A DNA stretch of 64,000 nucleotides from Magnaporthiopsis rhizophila (Eukaryota; Ascomycota; Sordariomycetes; Magnaporthales; Magnaporthaceae): positions 124,001 through 188,000 of the forward strand of contig PYSS01000037.1 of the NCBI GenBank assembly GCA_003049465.1. The letters run 5' to 3'. Below, piece after piece: positions 36,751 through 47,832 of the stretch. How positions within the stretch are numbered: the stretch's first letter is position 1; each line of letters opens with the position of its first letter. The notes beneath the pieces are model-generated. The model saw only the letters and a list, made by a program, of their open reading frames with translations, did not search any database and was not told where the DNA came from. The position numbers were made by a program, and so were the translations under genes.

Positions 36751-38063
36751 CGGGTCAAGTAGCAAAAGGGGCGAGGCGGCGCGAGCCTGGTGATTTAGAG
36801 AAGGTGGTTAGGGAGTGAGGGAGCCAGCGAGCGTGTGCAAAGAATATGCTCAGGTGAAGACGCCAGGCCGACAGCGGCTTGCTGGATTGCTCGCTTCAAT
36901 GCTTGCCTGTTTCCTTGCCTCCTCAGCCTCCCACCGTCGACAATGCGGGTGGGGCATCTCGAACGCGCGCGCACAGACAGCCAATGGCACGTGGAGCCAG
37001 CTTCGGGCTTGGTACGGAGACCAGAAAGCAGGGAGAAAAAACCCGGTAATACTTGCAGTTTTTGCCTACATACCTATTTATCTACACTACATTTCCTATT
37101 TCCTTTCGTATTTCCTTCTATTTCTTTTTTAGTTGTTAAGCTGGGGAAGTTTTTATCGGCCGATGTTACCTTTTTCCGGTGTATTTGCTTTTTTTCTGGG
37201 TTCCATGCCAGGCAGTGGATGTCTCCTGCTGAGCTCCCAGCGATCATGGGGCGCTCCACTGTAGCCAACAGAATCATGCGGTGTTGCTGCTCATGTTTGT
37301 TTTCTACCATAAGTTGGTGAACTATATGCTTTGACGTATTGGCATTGACCATTCAAGCCCACTGAGGACTCCCAGCTAAAGCGGTCGGTAAGCAAAGACA
37401 CACTTTCCCGTGTATTCACCTGCCTTGCCGCCCGAGAAAAGAACGAGAAAAAAAGGAAGACTAGTCCTCCCAAGAACATACGCCTATAAGAAACGCAGCC
37501 AAGTTTAAGACGGAAGAAGAAAGAGAGAGAGAGAGAGAGCACGAGACGAAGCCAAAATTTCCTGGACGCCCGCCTCCCTGCGTGTTGGATCTCAAGCCCG
37601 TCACAAATACCGTCATTACATTTCTACCGAGCCCGTATACCCTTTACGTCTCTCGCGGGTGGTTGTGTGATCCATCATCACCGGGCCAAGTCCGGATCCG
37701 GCAAAGACGGGCCATTCAGAGAAACCACTAGCGCCACGAGCTGCCAAAAGACGATGAAAACAGAAAAGAAGAGGAGAAGAAGAAGAAGACGAAAAGCTCG
37801 ACCCGGTACAAGGGTGCTAAAAGAGGTAAGTAGAAAAGGGAACAAAACAGAACCTGAGACGGAGAGAGAGAGGTGGAGAGGTAGAAGAGTAAACAAAGAA
37901 AAGAAAAGGAGGCCCAAAACCTAATAATAAATACACATCTCGCTGACCTCTCCGTATAGTCCTCGTTTTGTTCCTCGCTTCGGGGCAACCATGCCTGCCG
38001 GTGTCTTGCCGTCGGTGAACCTCGTGTACTTCCGCCCTGGAAGTCTGGAAAGCATTACACGTT
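36751..38063. other. Intergenic, coronin promoter and Snf21 3' region
   Basis: No gene seen between these two minus-strand genes. It contains a GA dinucleotide run at about 37522-37539 and a purine-rich stretch at 37745-37915 (plus strand), equivalent to pyrimidine tracts on the transcribed strand. Confidence 0.5.
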
Positions 38064-41000
38064 TCAGTCATCCTCGGCACCGACACCATTAGTTGTAGCC
38101 CCGTTGGGCTGGCTGACACCGTTGGCTATTATCTTGATCCTGGGTGTGGCCGCTGAGGGTTGGGGCGTGCCTGTGCCTGCCGAGGGAGCCGCCGATGCCT
38201 CCTTGTCTTTGACGCGAGGATATTCCAGCTCCATCAACTCGGGATGCGCGCTGAGCTCCGCCTTGAATCTTTCGTTGAAGAATGCCTATCCATCCAGTTC
38301 GCACACAGTTAGCAGGTCAAGTCTATCCCAAACCGATGCCATGACATAGCACGCAATACTACACTAACCTCAATGGTATTCGCATCCGAGTAAAGCAGGC
38401 TGCCGTCCTCATTGTATTGGCGGCAGTTGTTGCACAGCAGCTCGATGTCGGCGCGCATGTCGCTAAGACTCCCGTACTCCTCCTTCTTGATCTTGCTCTC
38501 GATCTGCTTCATCGCAATGGGCTTGGCGATGATGACGTAGTAGTCTGCATAATCGCGCTTTGGGGGAAGCTTGACAAAGGGGCCGATGATGAGGCGCTTT
38601 ATTGGCCCCTCATCATCGTCGTCGTTCGCCTCCGGTTCGGGCTCCGGGTCGTCGACCTCGAGCTCCATCAATCCTTCGTAGATCCGAAGAAGGCTCTTCT
38701 GGAGCACGTCACGGTGCGGCGTCCCGTGCTTGCCTCCGCCTGATCCCGAGATGGCCTTTGGCCGGCCTTGGGGCCCTCTACGCTTCTTAGCCGGCGGCTC
38801 GTCATCGCCGTCTTCCGCCTTTCGCTTCTCGTGCTTGCCGCCAGGCTTGCGCCCGCGCTTCTTGACCGGGGTCTCCTGCTCTTCAGTGCTGGCCCGGCTT
38901 GCTGACGGAGAGTTATCCAGCGACCCATTCGATGCGGCTAGCCGCTTGAGCCGGTTCGCCTCCCTCTTGTCCCTGCGTGCCTGCTTCCGGGCCGCGGCGG
39001 CTTCGGGTGTGTCGTCGTCGTCGTCCACCGCCATGAGCCACTGCTCTTCAGTCAGGCCGTCGTCGTATCTGACCTTGGTCCTCTCGCGCGCGCCGCGGCC
39101 AAAGACCGTCTCCTCTGCCTCCTCGACCGGATTGCCTTCCGACATGTAGATCTCAGGCAGTTCGCTCTCCACCATCAGGCGAGGAACACCCTTGCACCCC
39201 GGCGCCGTTCCGTACGTTGGATCATTAATCCGCTGCTCATCCAGCTCCTGGAACTTGATGAGCTCCGACTCGTCACGTGCCAGTATCATGTTGAGCTCCT
39301 CGTCGTCCATTTCTTCCTGCTCGCCGGACTCGGCCATGTCTGCCGTTTCAAGCAGTGTCCGCAACATGGCGTCACGATCCGTCTCGGATGACTTGTTGTC
39401 GAATCTTCCGGCCTGAATGATTTTGCCATCCATGTCCAGCTTGAACCGTGCCCGGTCCAGGATCTTCTCCTCAACGGAGTTGGAGTGGATGAGCCGGAGA
39501 ATTCGGACCTCGTTCTTCTGCCCGATACGATGGGCACGATCCTGGGCCTGCAGATCCTGGTGGGGGTTCCAGTCCGAGTCGTAAATGATGACGGTGTCTG
39601 CCGTCTGCAAATTCAGACCCAGGCCACCAGCGCGGGTCGAGAGAAGGAACATGAAGTAGGGTGAGTCGGGCCGGTTGAATTGGTACAGCAGGTCCGAGCG
39701 GTCCTCTGACTTGGTCGTACCATCCAGACGCAGATACTGAAGGCCGCGGAACCGAAGGAAATCTTCCATGATGTCCATGATGGCCGTCATCTGGAAGAAC
39801 ATGAGAACACGGTGGCCAGTGGCCTTGTACTTGGGCAGGATGCGATCCAACAGCTCGAACTTGCCAGCCGTGCGCCAGAGGAGGTCGTTGCTCGTGTTGC
39901 TGGGGTTCATCTGGTTTTCAACCTCATCAAACACAAATGGATGGTTGCAGAGCTTGCGGAGCTGCATGATCATGTTGCTCAGGCCACGCGCTCCCGTCTT
40001 GCCGCCCTTGCCATCGCTCACGACAAGCTTTTGGTGCTTGACCATCTGGTTGTACACACGAGCCTGCAGAGCTGAGAACTTGCACTTGATCACCTTCTCC
40101 GTCTTGTCTGGCAGGTCCTTTTCGACATCCTTCTTGAGACGGCGCAGCAGGAACGGGCGGAGAACCTTGTGCAGGCGACGGATGACCAGGATCTGCTCCT
40201 CTTCCGTCAGCTCCATCTTGTCCTGACCGCCCGTATTGGCAAACGGCGTGTTGAACCACTCGTCGAACGTCTTGGCCGACTTGAAGATGTTAGGGAGAGT
40301 GAAGTTCAGCATGGCCCACAGTTCCGCTAGGTTGTTCTGAAGCGGTGTGCCCGTGAGGATGAGTCTGAAGCGAGTCTGGTAGTATTGCTGGATGGTCGAC
40401 GTGAGCTTGGAGTTGCTGTTCTTCATTCTGTGCCCTTCGTCGATGATCATGTGGAACCATTTGATCTTGCTAAGAATCGGCCGGTCCTTGATGATGTACT
40501 CGTAGGTCGTAAGCAAAACCTGGAACCTGCCCTGGCGGATCTTGTCCTGCTGCTGCTTTCTTGCGTTGGGCGGGCCCTTGTAGACCACCTTGCTGACCGA
40601 GGGAGCCCATTTCTCGAACTCGAGCGTCCAGTTGGTCAAGGTACTCAGGGGGACAATGACCAGGTAAGGACCCAACTGCTGCTTGCGCTCGATGAGGTAC
40701 GTGATCAGACTGATGGTCTGAATGGTCTTGCCAAGACCCATCTCGTCTGCCAGGATCCCGTTGAGGTTGTTGTTGTACAGAGAGATCATCCACTGGAGAC
40801 CCTTGATCTGGTACTCCTTGAGCTTGCCGCCGACAAGGATATTTGCCTGCTCCGTCACCTCCTCCTTGATACGATGGGCAACGGCGTAGTAGTCGATCTT
40901 GCGCGCGCTCTCCTCGTCGTCGTCCGATCCGTGCGAGTCTTCATCCTCGGCCACATCCTCCCCGCCATACCGCTCGGCCGCCTGCCGTTGCTGGGCCTTG

Positions 41001-41933
41001 ACCGACGCGGCAAGCTGATGAAGGAAACCGTCTGTTTGCCGCAGGAGATGAGTGATGCGCGTATCCTTGGCCTGGTCAAGCAACTTGAGATACGCCTCTT
41101 CGTCGTTGGCCTTCAGGGCCTGCAGACGCTGCTTGGCGTTACGCTCAATGCGCTTCTGCTCCTCCTTCTCAATATTACTGTGATGGTTGGTCATCCAGCG
41201 GCCAAGCTTGGTCATCTTGGACTGCTGAGCCTGCGCAGACGCATTCATGTCGGCCCGGTGGTTGAAGATGGCGGACAGGTAGTCCGAGTGCTTCTTCTTC
41301 TCACGGTGCTCCCGGGCGTCCCGCTGCTGTTTCTCCAATTTCTCGGTAATGCGCGCCTCGCGCACGCTCTGCTTCTTCATGCGACGGTAGTGGCTCCGAT
41401 TCGTTGTCATGGCCAAGTTGTCGTAGTTAACCATCAAGCGGCCAGTCTTTTCACGGAAAGCGCGCTGCTTGGAGTAGAGCTGGATCTTCATCATCTCGAT
41501 GATCGCTTTCCGCTTCAACGTCTCGTCGGGGATGAGCTCGTCTTGAGCAGTGTCCCAGTGGGCGATGTTGCCGGCGATCTTCTGCAGCTCGCTGTACCTA
41601 GTGCTCATGCGGTTGAGGATGATGGTTTCCCGCTCCGACCGAAGCTGCTCAAAGTCAATTCCCACTGGAGTGACGCCTGGGACGATGTAGCGCATGTCGC
41701 GATGGCCATGATCGTAGTATGATATGCTCCCACGGATGTGGCCCATCTCCCAGGGTGACTTGAACTGCCGGAACTTCTTTCCATGTGTCTCAGCCACAGC
41801 TGAAGCCGCATGCGAGGCATCCAATCCATTCGACAGCCCTTTGACCTGGCTGCCAGTGGGGCTGGGCTGAATGGCAGAACCTGGTGTTGTCCGATCGTTT
41901 TGCTCCGCTGCTCCAGCTGCTGCTGCTGCTGCT

Positions 41934-41970
<37 letters not shown>

Positions 41971-42517
41971 GCCTCTGTTGGCGGGCGGCAGTGATCATGG
42001 CCGTAATGTTTGGCGGCACCCCAGTATTCTTGACCAGCACCTTGTACGCAGTGAGTTGGGTCCTCAACAGGGCTAGTTGCTGCGGGGAGAACGCGCCGTT
42101 GGCGCCCGGGGCGGAGGATGGAGACGAAACGGACACGGATGCTGCAGAGCCGCTCGGTGCAGCAGGCAATGTCGGACCGGTCGGGGCAGCCGAGGTGGGC
42201 TGTGCCGGCTTGCCGTGCATGTGGTCGTTCGACCCAGGGACGTGGTTCGCTGTTCCATTAGTAGCAGCATTCTGCATCTGTTGCTGCTTCTGCTGCTTTC
42301 GGTAGTTCTGCTGCGCTTGAACGTTCCGCAGAAAGGCGGAAAGCTTGTTGAGCTCGGGGTCTGTGGGAGGAACGCCCTGCTTCTTCAGTTGCTGGTACCG
42401 GGAAAACACATCCTGTATCTGTTGGCCACTCATTGTTGCAGGCATACTGCCGCCGCCCAGCTGCTGCTGGGTTGGCGGCTGTTGCTGGGACGCGGGCATT
42501 GCTTGGACCGAAGCCAT
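38064..42517 (-). CDS. snf21: SWI/SNF-RSC family chromatin-remodeling ATPase (Snf21/Sth1)
   Basis: Catalytic ATPase of an RSC or SWI/SNF remodeling complex in the nucleus. Two exons, 42517-38369 and 38285-38064, giving 1456 residues. The order is: Gln-rich N-terminus with a QLQ-type motif (IQDVFSRYQQLKKQG), an Ala run from a GCC repeat, an HSA domain (EKLEKQQRDAREHREKKKHSDYL region, about 390), and the Snf2 ATPase with DEMGLGKT (Lys597), motif II DEGH (about 690), and QAQDRAHRIGQ (about 980). A SnAC-type acidic region, basic AT-hook-like KKRGRKPGGK, and a bromodomain at about 1290-1390 with CRQYNEDGSLLYSDANTIE follow. The last intron falls inside the bromodomain end; splicing restores AFFNERFKAEL, a normal final helix. 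Without it the protein would end early. The 1402-codon first frame makes the call firm. Confidence 0.95.
41915..41971 (-). repeat. Trinucleotide repeat coding a poly-Ala run in Snf21
   Basis: A GCN repeat on the coding strand (CTG/CGG on the plus strand) encodes about 18 consecutive alanines between the QLQ and HSA regions. Likely length-variable. Confidence 0.9.
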
Positions 42518-42612
42518 TTGACAGCGACCTCCCCAAGCCTACTAAGAAGCCGGTCGATTAACCGAGCGTGGCGACTTCAAAAGGTTATTGCCACGTCGGT
42601 CGCATAGCGGGA

Positions 42613-42651
42613 GGGAGGGCGGCGCGGGAGGGCGGCGCGGGAGGGCGGCGC
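42613..42651 (+). repeat. Three tandem copies of a 13-bp G-rich unit
   Basis: The unit GGGAGGGCGGCGC is repeated three times without mismatch, at 42613, 42626 and 42639, about 100 bp upstream of the Snf21 start codon. Confidence 0.95.
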
Positions 42652-43419
42652 GTGTTGTCCAGTCGCAGGTGTGCTGCTCACACGAAATCGGCGGCGCGTC
42701 GAGGGATGTATTGTCGTTGAGTTGGCAAATAGTCAAGCGCCGCTATAGCGCAGGAGCAATGCACGGGATTTGGTCGCGTTGAGCAGGGTAAGTCTGGTTA
42801 TGGCCGAGCCGCGATGATCGAGACGTGACGGTGCGCTGATTGATGAGTGGGGGTCCAAAAGAGTACCAAGCCGTGCGACCGCGGTTGCTTGGGGAAGTAA
42901 AAAAAATAAAAAGAGCGAAAGCGTGCACGTATGCCAAACGGGCAATGGACAGGCTGGGGGACAACGAATGGTGGTTTCGGGTAAAGTATGGTGGCCGAAG
43001 TCAGGTGGAGATGAAGCCTCCAACTTTTTGGTGATGGCTGCCGATGATCGCGAGGCGGTTTGGCGATTTTTTTTGATGCGCGCACCTCGTCGCCTTTGAT
43101 GATGGGGAGTGAAGGCCACGACCGACCGACAAGATTCGTGTGTGATGGGACTGGAGGTAGCCACTATCCAACCCCACTTAATAATCACGCCTGAGGCAGC
43201 AACGCTTGGGCCCTGTATCGCGCTAATCCTAACTCAGCAAGCCCGTCCAGCCAGATCCATGGATGGGGCATTCCAGGCCGGGCACCTGCAGTCAAAGCGC
43301 CATATGGAAGTGGAAGCGCGAGCTGTCGGTTTTTGCGCTGCTCGAGTTATAACTGGCATCTCAAAAGCGACTATATCATCTCGGCCTGTTCTTCTCTCCT
43401 CTTCCTTTTCTCTTCGTCT

Positions 43420-43421
<2 letters not shown>

Positions 43422-43498
<77 letters not shown>
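43422..43498 (+). repeat. Poly-T tract of 77 bases
   Basis: Seventy-seven consecutive T between a C/T-rich left flank and ACCTCTTTC on the right. Exact length is likely unreliable in any assembly. Confidence 0.95.
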
Positions 43499-43501
<3 letters not shown>

Positions 43502-43874
43502 TCTTTCACCTTTCTTCTTCCTCGTTCTTCTTCCGTACTTTTTCTTTTCCTCTTTTTTCCCCCTTCTTTTCGACGGCTACGCACAGCGACAGCTCGCCTA
43601 TCTTAACTATTCTACGTGGCAAACCATAGTGGTTCTCTTGATGAACTGCCGTCCTATGTCATTCTACATCAGACAAGCTGTGTAAAAGCATTCCGGGGCT
43701 AGGTGAAGTAGCAGGCAAAGTTATGATATTCGGAAGAGCAAATAGGCCAGAGGCCTCTCCTGGCAGAAAGGACCTGGCCCATGACCCCCCAGGTGCCGTG
43801 AAACGTAGATTTTGCACCTTCACCCTTATCCATGGGCTTGCTCGCCTCGTTTCTTCCATTTCTATTAGGGCCCC

Positions 43875-45698
43875 TTACTTCTTTTGCCGCTTCTTGTCTG
43901 GGCCTTCATCAGCCTCGTCATCACTCTCCTCTGTATATTGAGTGACCGGCTGCGTGTCCTTCCAAGCATTTGTAAACATTGGATCCTTGGCCGCGATGTC
44001 GGCATACTTGAGCAAGGCTTCGCGAGGATCCTCGTGGAGCATGCGGCTCAAAGGAATGTTCTCCTCGATATGCCGTTCATCTGGCTGACTCTTCTCGAAG
44101 GGTGTGTGCTTGGGTACCTGCGGCCTTCTCGGGTCTAGTGATCTTCCAGAAGCAGTGACGCCGCCTCGCCGCGTCCCGGCGCTGGCCCCCGGGGTGACGA
44201 TGGAGTCGGCCGAAATTCCGACGCTCTGATCCATGGTTAAAGATGGATTATCGTCGATGTGCCGTTTCTTGGGCACCCGTGACATGACCTCGAGAGCACC
44301 ACGCGAGGACATGGACGGATTGTAGAGGATATGGGTCTCGGCATTTGCCGACCCTGTGATGATCTGGTTCAGTTTCGTGTGCCAATCGACCACAATCAGA
44401 GGGGAGCCAGGTGTGATTGGAGTGACGAGCTCTGGCCGCAGTGTCCCAGGGTTCAGGATGTGCAAGTCGCCATTTGCGGACCCGGTGATGATGCTGGTGG
44501 AGTTTGGTGAGTACTTGATGTTGGTCATGCGAAATCTGTCCGCCGTAGACTGGTGGGATGCGACAACAAGCGGTTCCTTGAACTTGCGCGTGTCCCAAAG
44601 CTTTATGAGGTCATCCCCGCCCCTGGTAATGACCATGCGGCCGTCGGCACTGATATCGAGGCCACTCGTCCAAGTGTCGGGCTTATGCGCGTTTCCCACC
44701 TCGGCGGCTGGGCGCGTGAACGGGCCTTCGCCGCCGTACATAACCAATGAGCCATCTAGCGCTGCCGCCACTAAGATGCTGCTTCCTCCCTGAGCGGGCG
44801 ACCCCCACGCAACTGCCGTCATCTTGGAGCGGCCAGCAGCGCCAGCAGCCTTGGATTTGAAAACAATGACATCTTTCTGGGACCGTTTGTTGTTGATATC
44901 CCAAATACGCAGGGTGCTGTCAGATCCTGCTGTGACACATAGGTTCTTGTCGGCTGGGCTCCAGGAGCCGGTCGCAATCTCCCCGATATGCCCCTTAGTA
45001 TTATGCATGTCCCGAAGGTACATGTCGCCCTTGACGAACTCTGTCAGAATCTGGCCATCCCTAGAGAGAATCTTGGCCTGAGGGTGAGCCGATATGCAGA
45101 GGAAGACGCTCCCCGAAAGAGGGCTAAACTGGACGAGGTTTATCGGGTGCGACTCGGCCGAGGCAGCCGACTTCTTGGTCTCCCATGGGTCAACACTCTT
45201 GAAGGCGCGGAGAGTCGTTGGTGTCATCGAAGCAAAGTCATGCATTTTGATGGTGCAATCAAGCGAAGCAGACACGAGCCGAGAGCCGCCCGGGTCCAAC
45301 GAGACGGTCGTGACGGCCTTGCCGTGAGTCTTGAGGACCAGCTCGTGGGATACGGGGTATTCATCGTCGTCGTCGGAATCGGAATCGGAGTCGGAGTCGG
45401 AGTCGGAGTCATCCTAACTGTTGTCGTCAGAATCAGGCTTTAACACCTTTGGTCCGGCGCTATCCCGCACCTTCTTAGCTTCCTTGTTGGCGACAATGCG
45501 TCTGCTCCTCTCTATTTGACCCGCAATGTCTGCCTCCCTGTCCTTTTTCCCAAACGATGCGGGGAGGAAGGCTCGCATCTGGGTGTCGTCTGCGACGAGC
45601 GCTTCCTCGGAGTCACTCATGATTGAGTGGGAAGATGGGCAAGCCTTGTCGCATCTGTGCGAGATGAGTTGAAAGGCATGCGACGGGGCGAAAGTCAA
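43875..45698 (-). CDS. WD40 protein of the WDR70/gastrulation-defective family, with an in-frame TAG or a 57-bp intron
   Basis: Nuclear WD40 protein; the human relative WDR70 takes part in the DNA-damage response through histone H2B ubiquitylation. The N-terminal part (45698-45417) begins MSDSEEALVADD and contains MRAFLPASFGKK. The reading then meets TAG at 45416-45414 and continues in the same frame with an Asp-Ser run, EYPVSHELVLKTHGKAVTT and the propeller (ASLDCTIKMHDFASMTP, WSPADKNLCVTAGSDSTLRIWD, GDDLIKLWDTRKFKEP). The end has PFEKSQPDERHIEENIPLSR and a Lys-rich tail. An intron 45470-45414 would remove the TAG: donor GTGCGG, CTGAC branch, TTAG acceptor, phase kept, giving 588 residues. 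Without splicing the protein would stop after 94 residues. Intact gene with a short intron is my preferred reading, but mutation or sequence error remains possible. Confidence 0.85.
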
Positions 45699-46184
45699 GC
45701 TGGTGAAGATGTGTCAAGGTGCCAATGGCCCGTAACGAGAGGGCGCAACGGAAAAGCGTGGGTACAAAGGAGAGAGGCGTTTAAAAGGTTGAGATACAAT
45801 GGAGACAAGGTAGAAGATCCCTCCGGTCGGTGAGCAGGTTACGACCGAGGAGCATCCATTCCCTTGAGCCTAGAGTCGGTTCTTTCTGGCGGTTGGTCTG
45901 GGTGAGACGGCAGTGCCCACCTCAGCCCAGTGACGTGACGTCTGGGCACGCCGGGCTCCCGAATACTGTATCTCGAATGTCGAGCAATTGGCCTAACCGC
46001 TTTTGGTGTGACGCAGGTCCGTTCCCTTATCCCTGACTGGAATGCAGTTGTCAGCCACTCCGAAAGAGGTTAGATCAAGATCCCTTTATTCGAGATAATT
46101 TTTTGCTAATGCTTTGCATCCCCACAATTGCTACATATCGTGTTGTCGCCGTGCCTCGCCGCACCGGACCCTGTGGGTCGACCG
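45699..46184. promoter_or_regulatory. WDR70 promoter and PhyH 3' region
   Basis: 486 bp between two minus-strand genes. Nothing recognisable beyond an A/T-rich patch near 46080-46110. Confidence 0.5.
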
Positions 46185-47294
46185 CTACGCCGCTGCCTGT
46201 GCTTTTGCCTGCTCCATTCTCTGAGCCTCTTCTTGCTTCATCTTCTCCCATCTTTTAACTCGTTCAGGCACTATCCGCTGCCTAGGAGCTTTGATCTCCC
46301 AATCCAAAGGCGGTTCCTTTCCCAGAGCCCGCAAAGTCCTGAGCTCGACGAGACTGTAATCACCATCTGGCCTGTTGAAGCAAAAAGGTGCCCGCAACAA
46401 GACTGGCGGGTTCGTAATGATGCGAGCACGACGAAGCGGGTTCGACGACGCCGAATGGAGCATGAGCGGGTGCAGCAGATACACGTCGCCCACGTCTCCC
46501 GTCGCCTCCACAAACTGAGTCGAACTGGCGGCTAGGTTGTTGAACCAATCCAGGTTCCTTTCTTTCTCAAAGTCTGGCTCTCCGCGAGGGACCATGCGGG
46601 GCGAGACACCTTCGGGGTGCTCGTAGAGGTGGCGCGCGACTGTTGGAATTGCCTCAGGCGCAATCACCGTACCCCCTCCCCCTTCCACGATGTCTGTGAA
46701 GAGAGGGATTATCAGGAGGCCCTGCTCAGGACTGTCTAGGTACTGTGCGGTGTGCTCTGCATTAGCTAGGTTCCACGCAAGGTGGCCGACATCTTCACGT
46801 ACGTGGACGAAGAAATCGCCGTCGACGTGCCAGCCATCCAGATCTTGGGGCGGGACATCGACACCACCTTCACTCCCGAGGTTGACTATGAATGTGTCTC
46901 TCCAGTGGCGGCATGCTGGCTCGATACGGGCCTCGCCACCGCAGAGCTCAGTAGCCGCTGCCCACGCCCTCGGAGCAAATTCAGAGGCATCGAAAGTTCC
47001 ATGCTCAGGCATGTTGATGCGTATTTCTGTCCAGGTGCTTTTATCTGTCGGAGACATGCCCAGGCGCACCCAGACGTCCTTGGTCATCTCCTCGGCCTGT
47101 TGTTTGGTGAATGCACCCTTGATTCTATCGGCCAGGGCATGGTCAGTAGCTCGGCATGTGCAGAAGTACAGAGGAATTTGTTGATGAGTCAACTTTATAA
47201 AGACTGCTAGCGAGTGCCCGGTGACATACTTGATCCAGCCATGTTGAAGGAAATGTTCCTTTTCGGCATCAGTCAACACACCTTCACGGGCCAT
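46185..47294 (-). CDS. Phytanoyl-CoA dioxygenase (PhyH) family protein
   Basis: Fe(II)/2-oxoglutarate-dependent dioxygenase; substrate unknown. Three exons, 47294-47230, 47124-46803 and 46742-46185, giving 314 residues. Both introns are multiples of three and free of stops, so the locus also reads as one long frame; splicing is preferred because it restores HGWIKIKGAFTKQQAEEM and DGDFFVHYLDSPEQGLLIIPL, and each intron has a strong donor (GTATGT, GTACGT). The metal-binding HxD is in WHVDGDFF (His121, Asp123). The distal metal histidine is probably in HPLMLHSASSN (His220 or His225), followed by ARIITNPPV with the 2-oxoglutarate Arg. The C-terminus is helical, ends in AAA and has no peroxisomal signal, unlike human PHYH, which is imported. 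It is divergent from SWC5. Confidence 0.85.
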   Translation of the reverse strand: MAREGVLTDAEKEHFLQHGWIKYVTGHSLAVFIKLTHQQIPLYFCTCRATDHALADRIKGAFTKQQAEEMTKDVWVRLGMSPTDKSTWTEIRINMPEHGTFDASEFAPRAWAAATELCGGEARIEPACRHWRDTFIVNLGSEGGVDVPPQDLDGWHVDGDFFVHVREDVGHLAWNLANAEHTAQYLDSPEQGLLIIPLFTDIVEGGGGTVIAPEAIPTVARHLYEHPEGVSPRMVPRGEPDFEKERNLDWFNNLAASSTQFVEATGDVGDVYLLHPLMLHSASSNPLRRARIITNPPVLLRAPFCFNRPDGDYSLVELRTLRALGKEPPLDWEIKAPRQRIVPERVKRWEKMKQEEAQRMEQAKAQAAA

Positions 47295-47832
47295 GATGTC
47301 CGCCTAATTATTCGAACCAGCCGCTTGATAGGTATTTTTTCCGAGGCGCATGGACTTTCTCTCGAGAACAATTGGCCTCCCATCTTGACGTTAGGTATTT
47401 ATACCGACGAACCCCGGCTCCAACGCCCCCTGCCGCTTGTGCGGGGAACTGCACTCAAGCAAAGCTGCAGTGCAGATCATCGGATATTGTTTATAGCCGT
47501 CTTACCCAAATACGGAGAGTTTGAGGCGCCCGACCGGCGCAAAGAGACTGGCGGAGGTAGGTGGCGACACGCCCCTCTTTTCGATCGATTGAGCTTGATG
47601 TTGGGCCCACTTATTCTTCTTCTGATCGCGACATGGACTTGGACACGCTTAGCCAGCAGAAACCCATCTCCACCAGCCACCTAGCCCGAGGCGCAAGACG
47701 CTTAGAGTACATTCGGTATCCGACATCTATCCCTTCTCCTGGAAATTGCGCGCGCAACCAGCCCCAACGAACGACCCAGAACAACCCTACGTCTGTTTGG
47801 TTAGGACTTTTGGCACCCAACAAGTTGCCAGA
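47295..47832. promoter_or_regulatory. Divergent promoter of the PhyH gene and SWC5
   Basis: 538 bp containing both leaders. No recognised element. An open frame running into SWC5 from 47746 lacks an ATG and is taken as leader. Confidence 0.5.

Larger units (their letters stand above)
42518..43874. promoter_or_regulatory. Snf21 promoter and WDR70 3' region
   Basis: No gene seen. Close to the Snf21 start are three perfect 13-bp G-rich repeats (42613-42651). Farther away is the longest homopolymer of the window, 77 T (43422-43498), flanked by C/T-rich DNA. Confidence 0.6.

Noticed and set aside
40385..41722. Long open frame antisense to Snf21 (445 codons)
   Set aside because: Shadow of the strongly biased codon use of Snf21; Leu/Val-rich with no recognisable motif.
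43875..45299. WDR70 as a shorter gene starting within the propeller
   Set aside because: The frame opens at a non-ATG codon, and the family N-terminal segments continue upstream through the Asp-Ser run.
46185..47294. PhyH gene as a single intronless frame of 369 codons
   Set aside because: Strong donors, acceptors and branch sites, and the extra segments interrupt the conserved fold.
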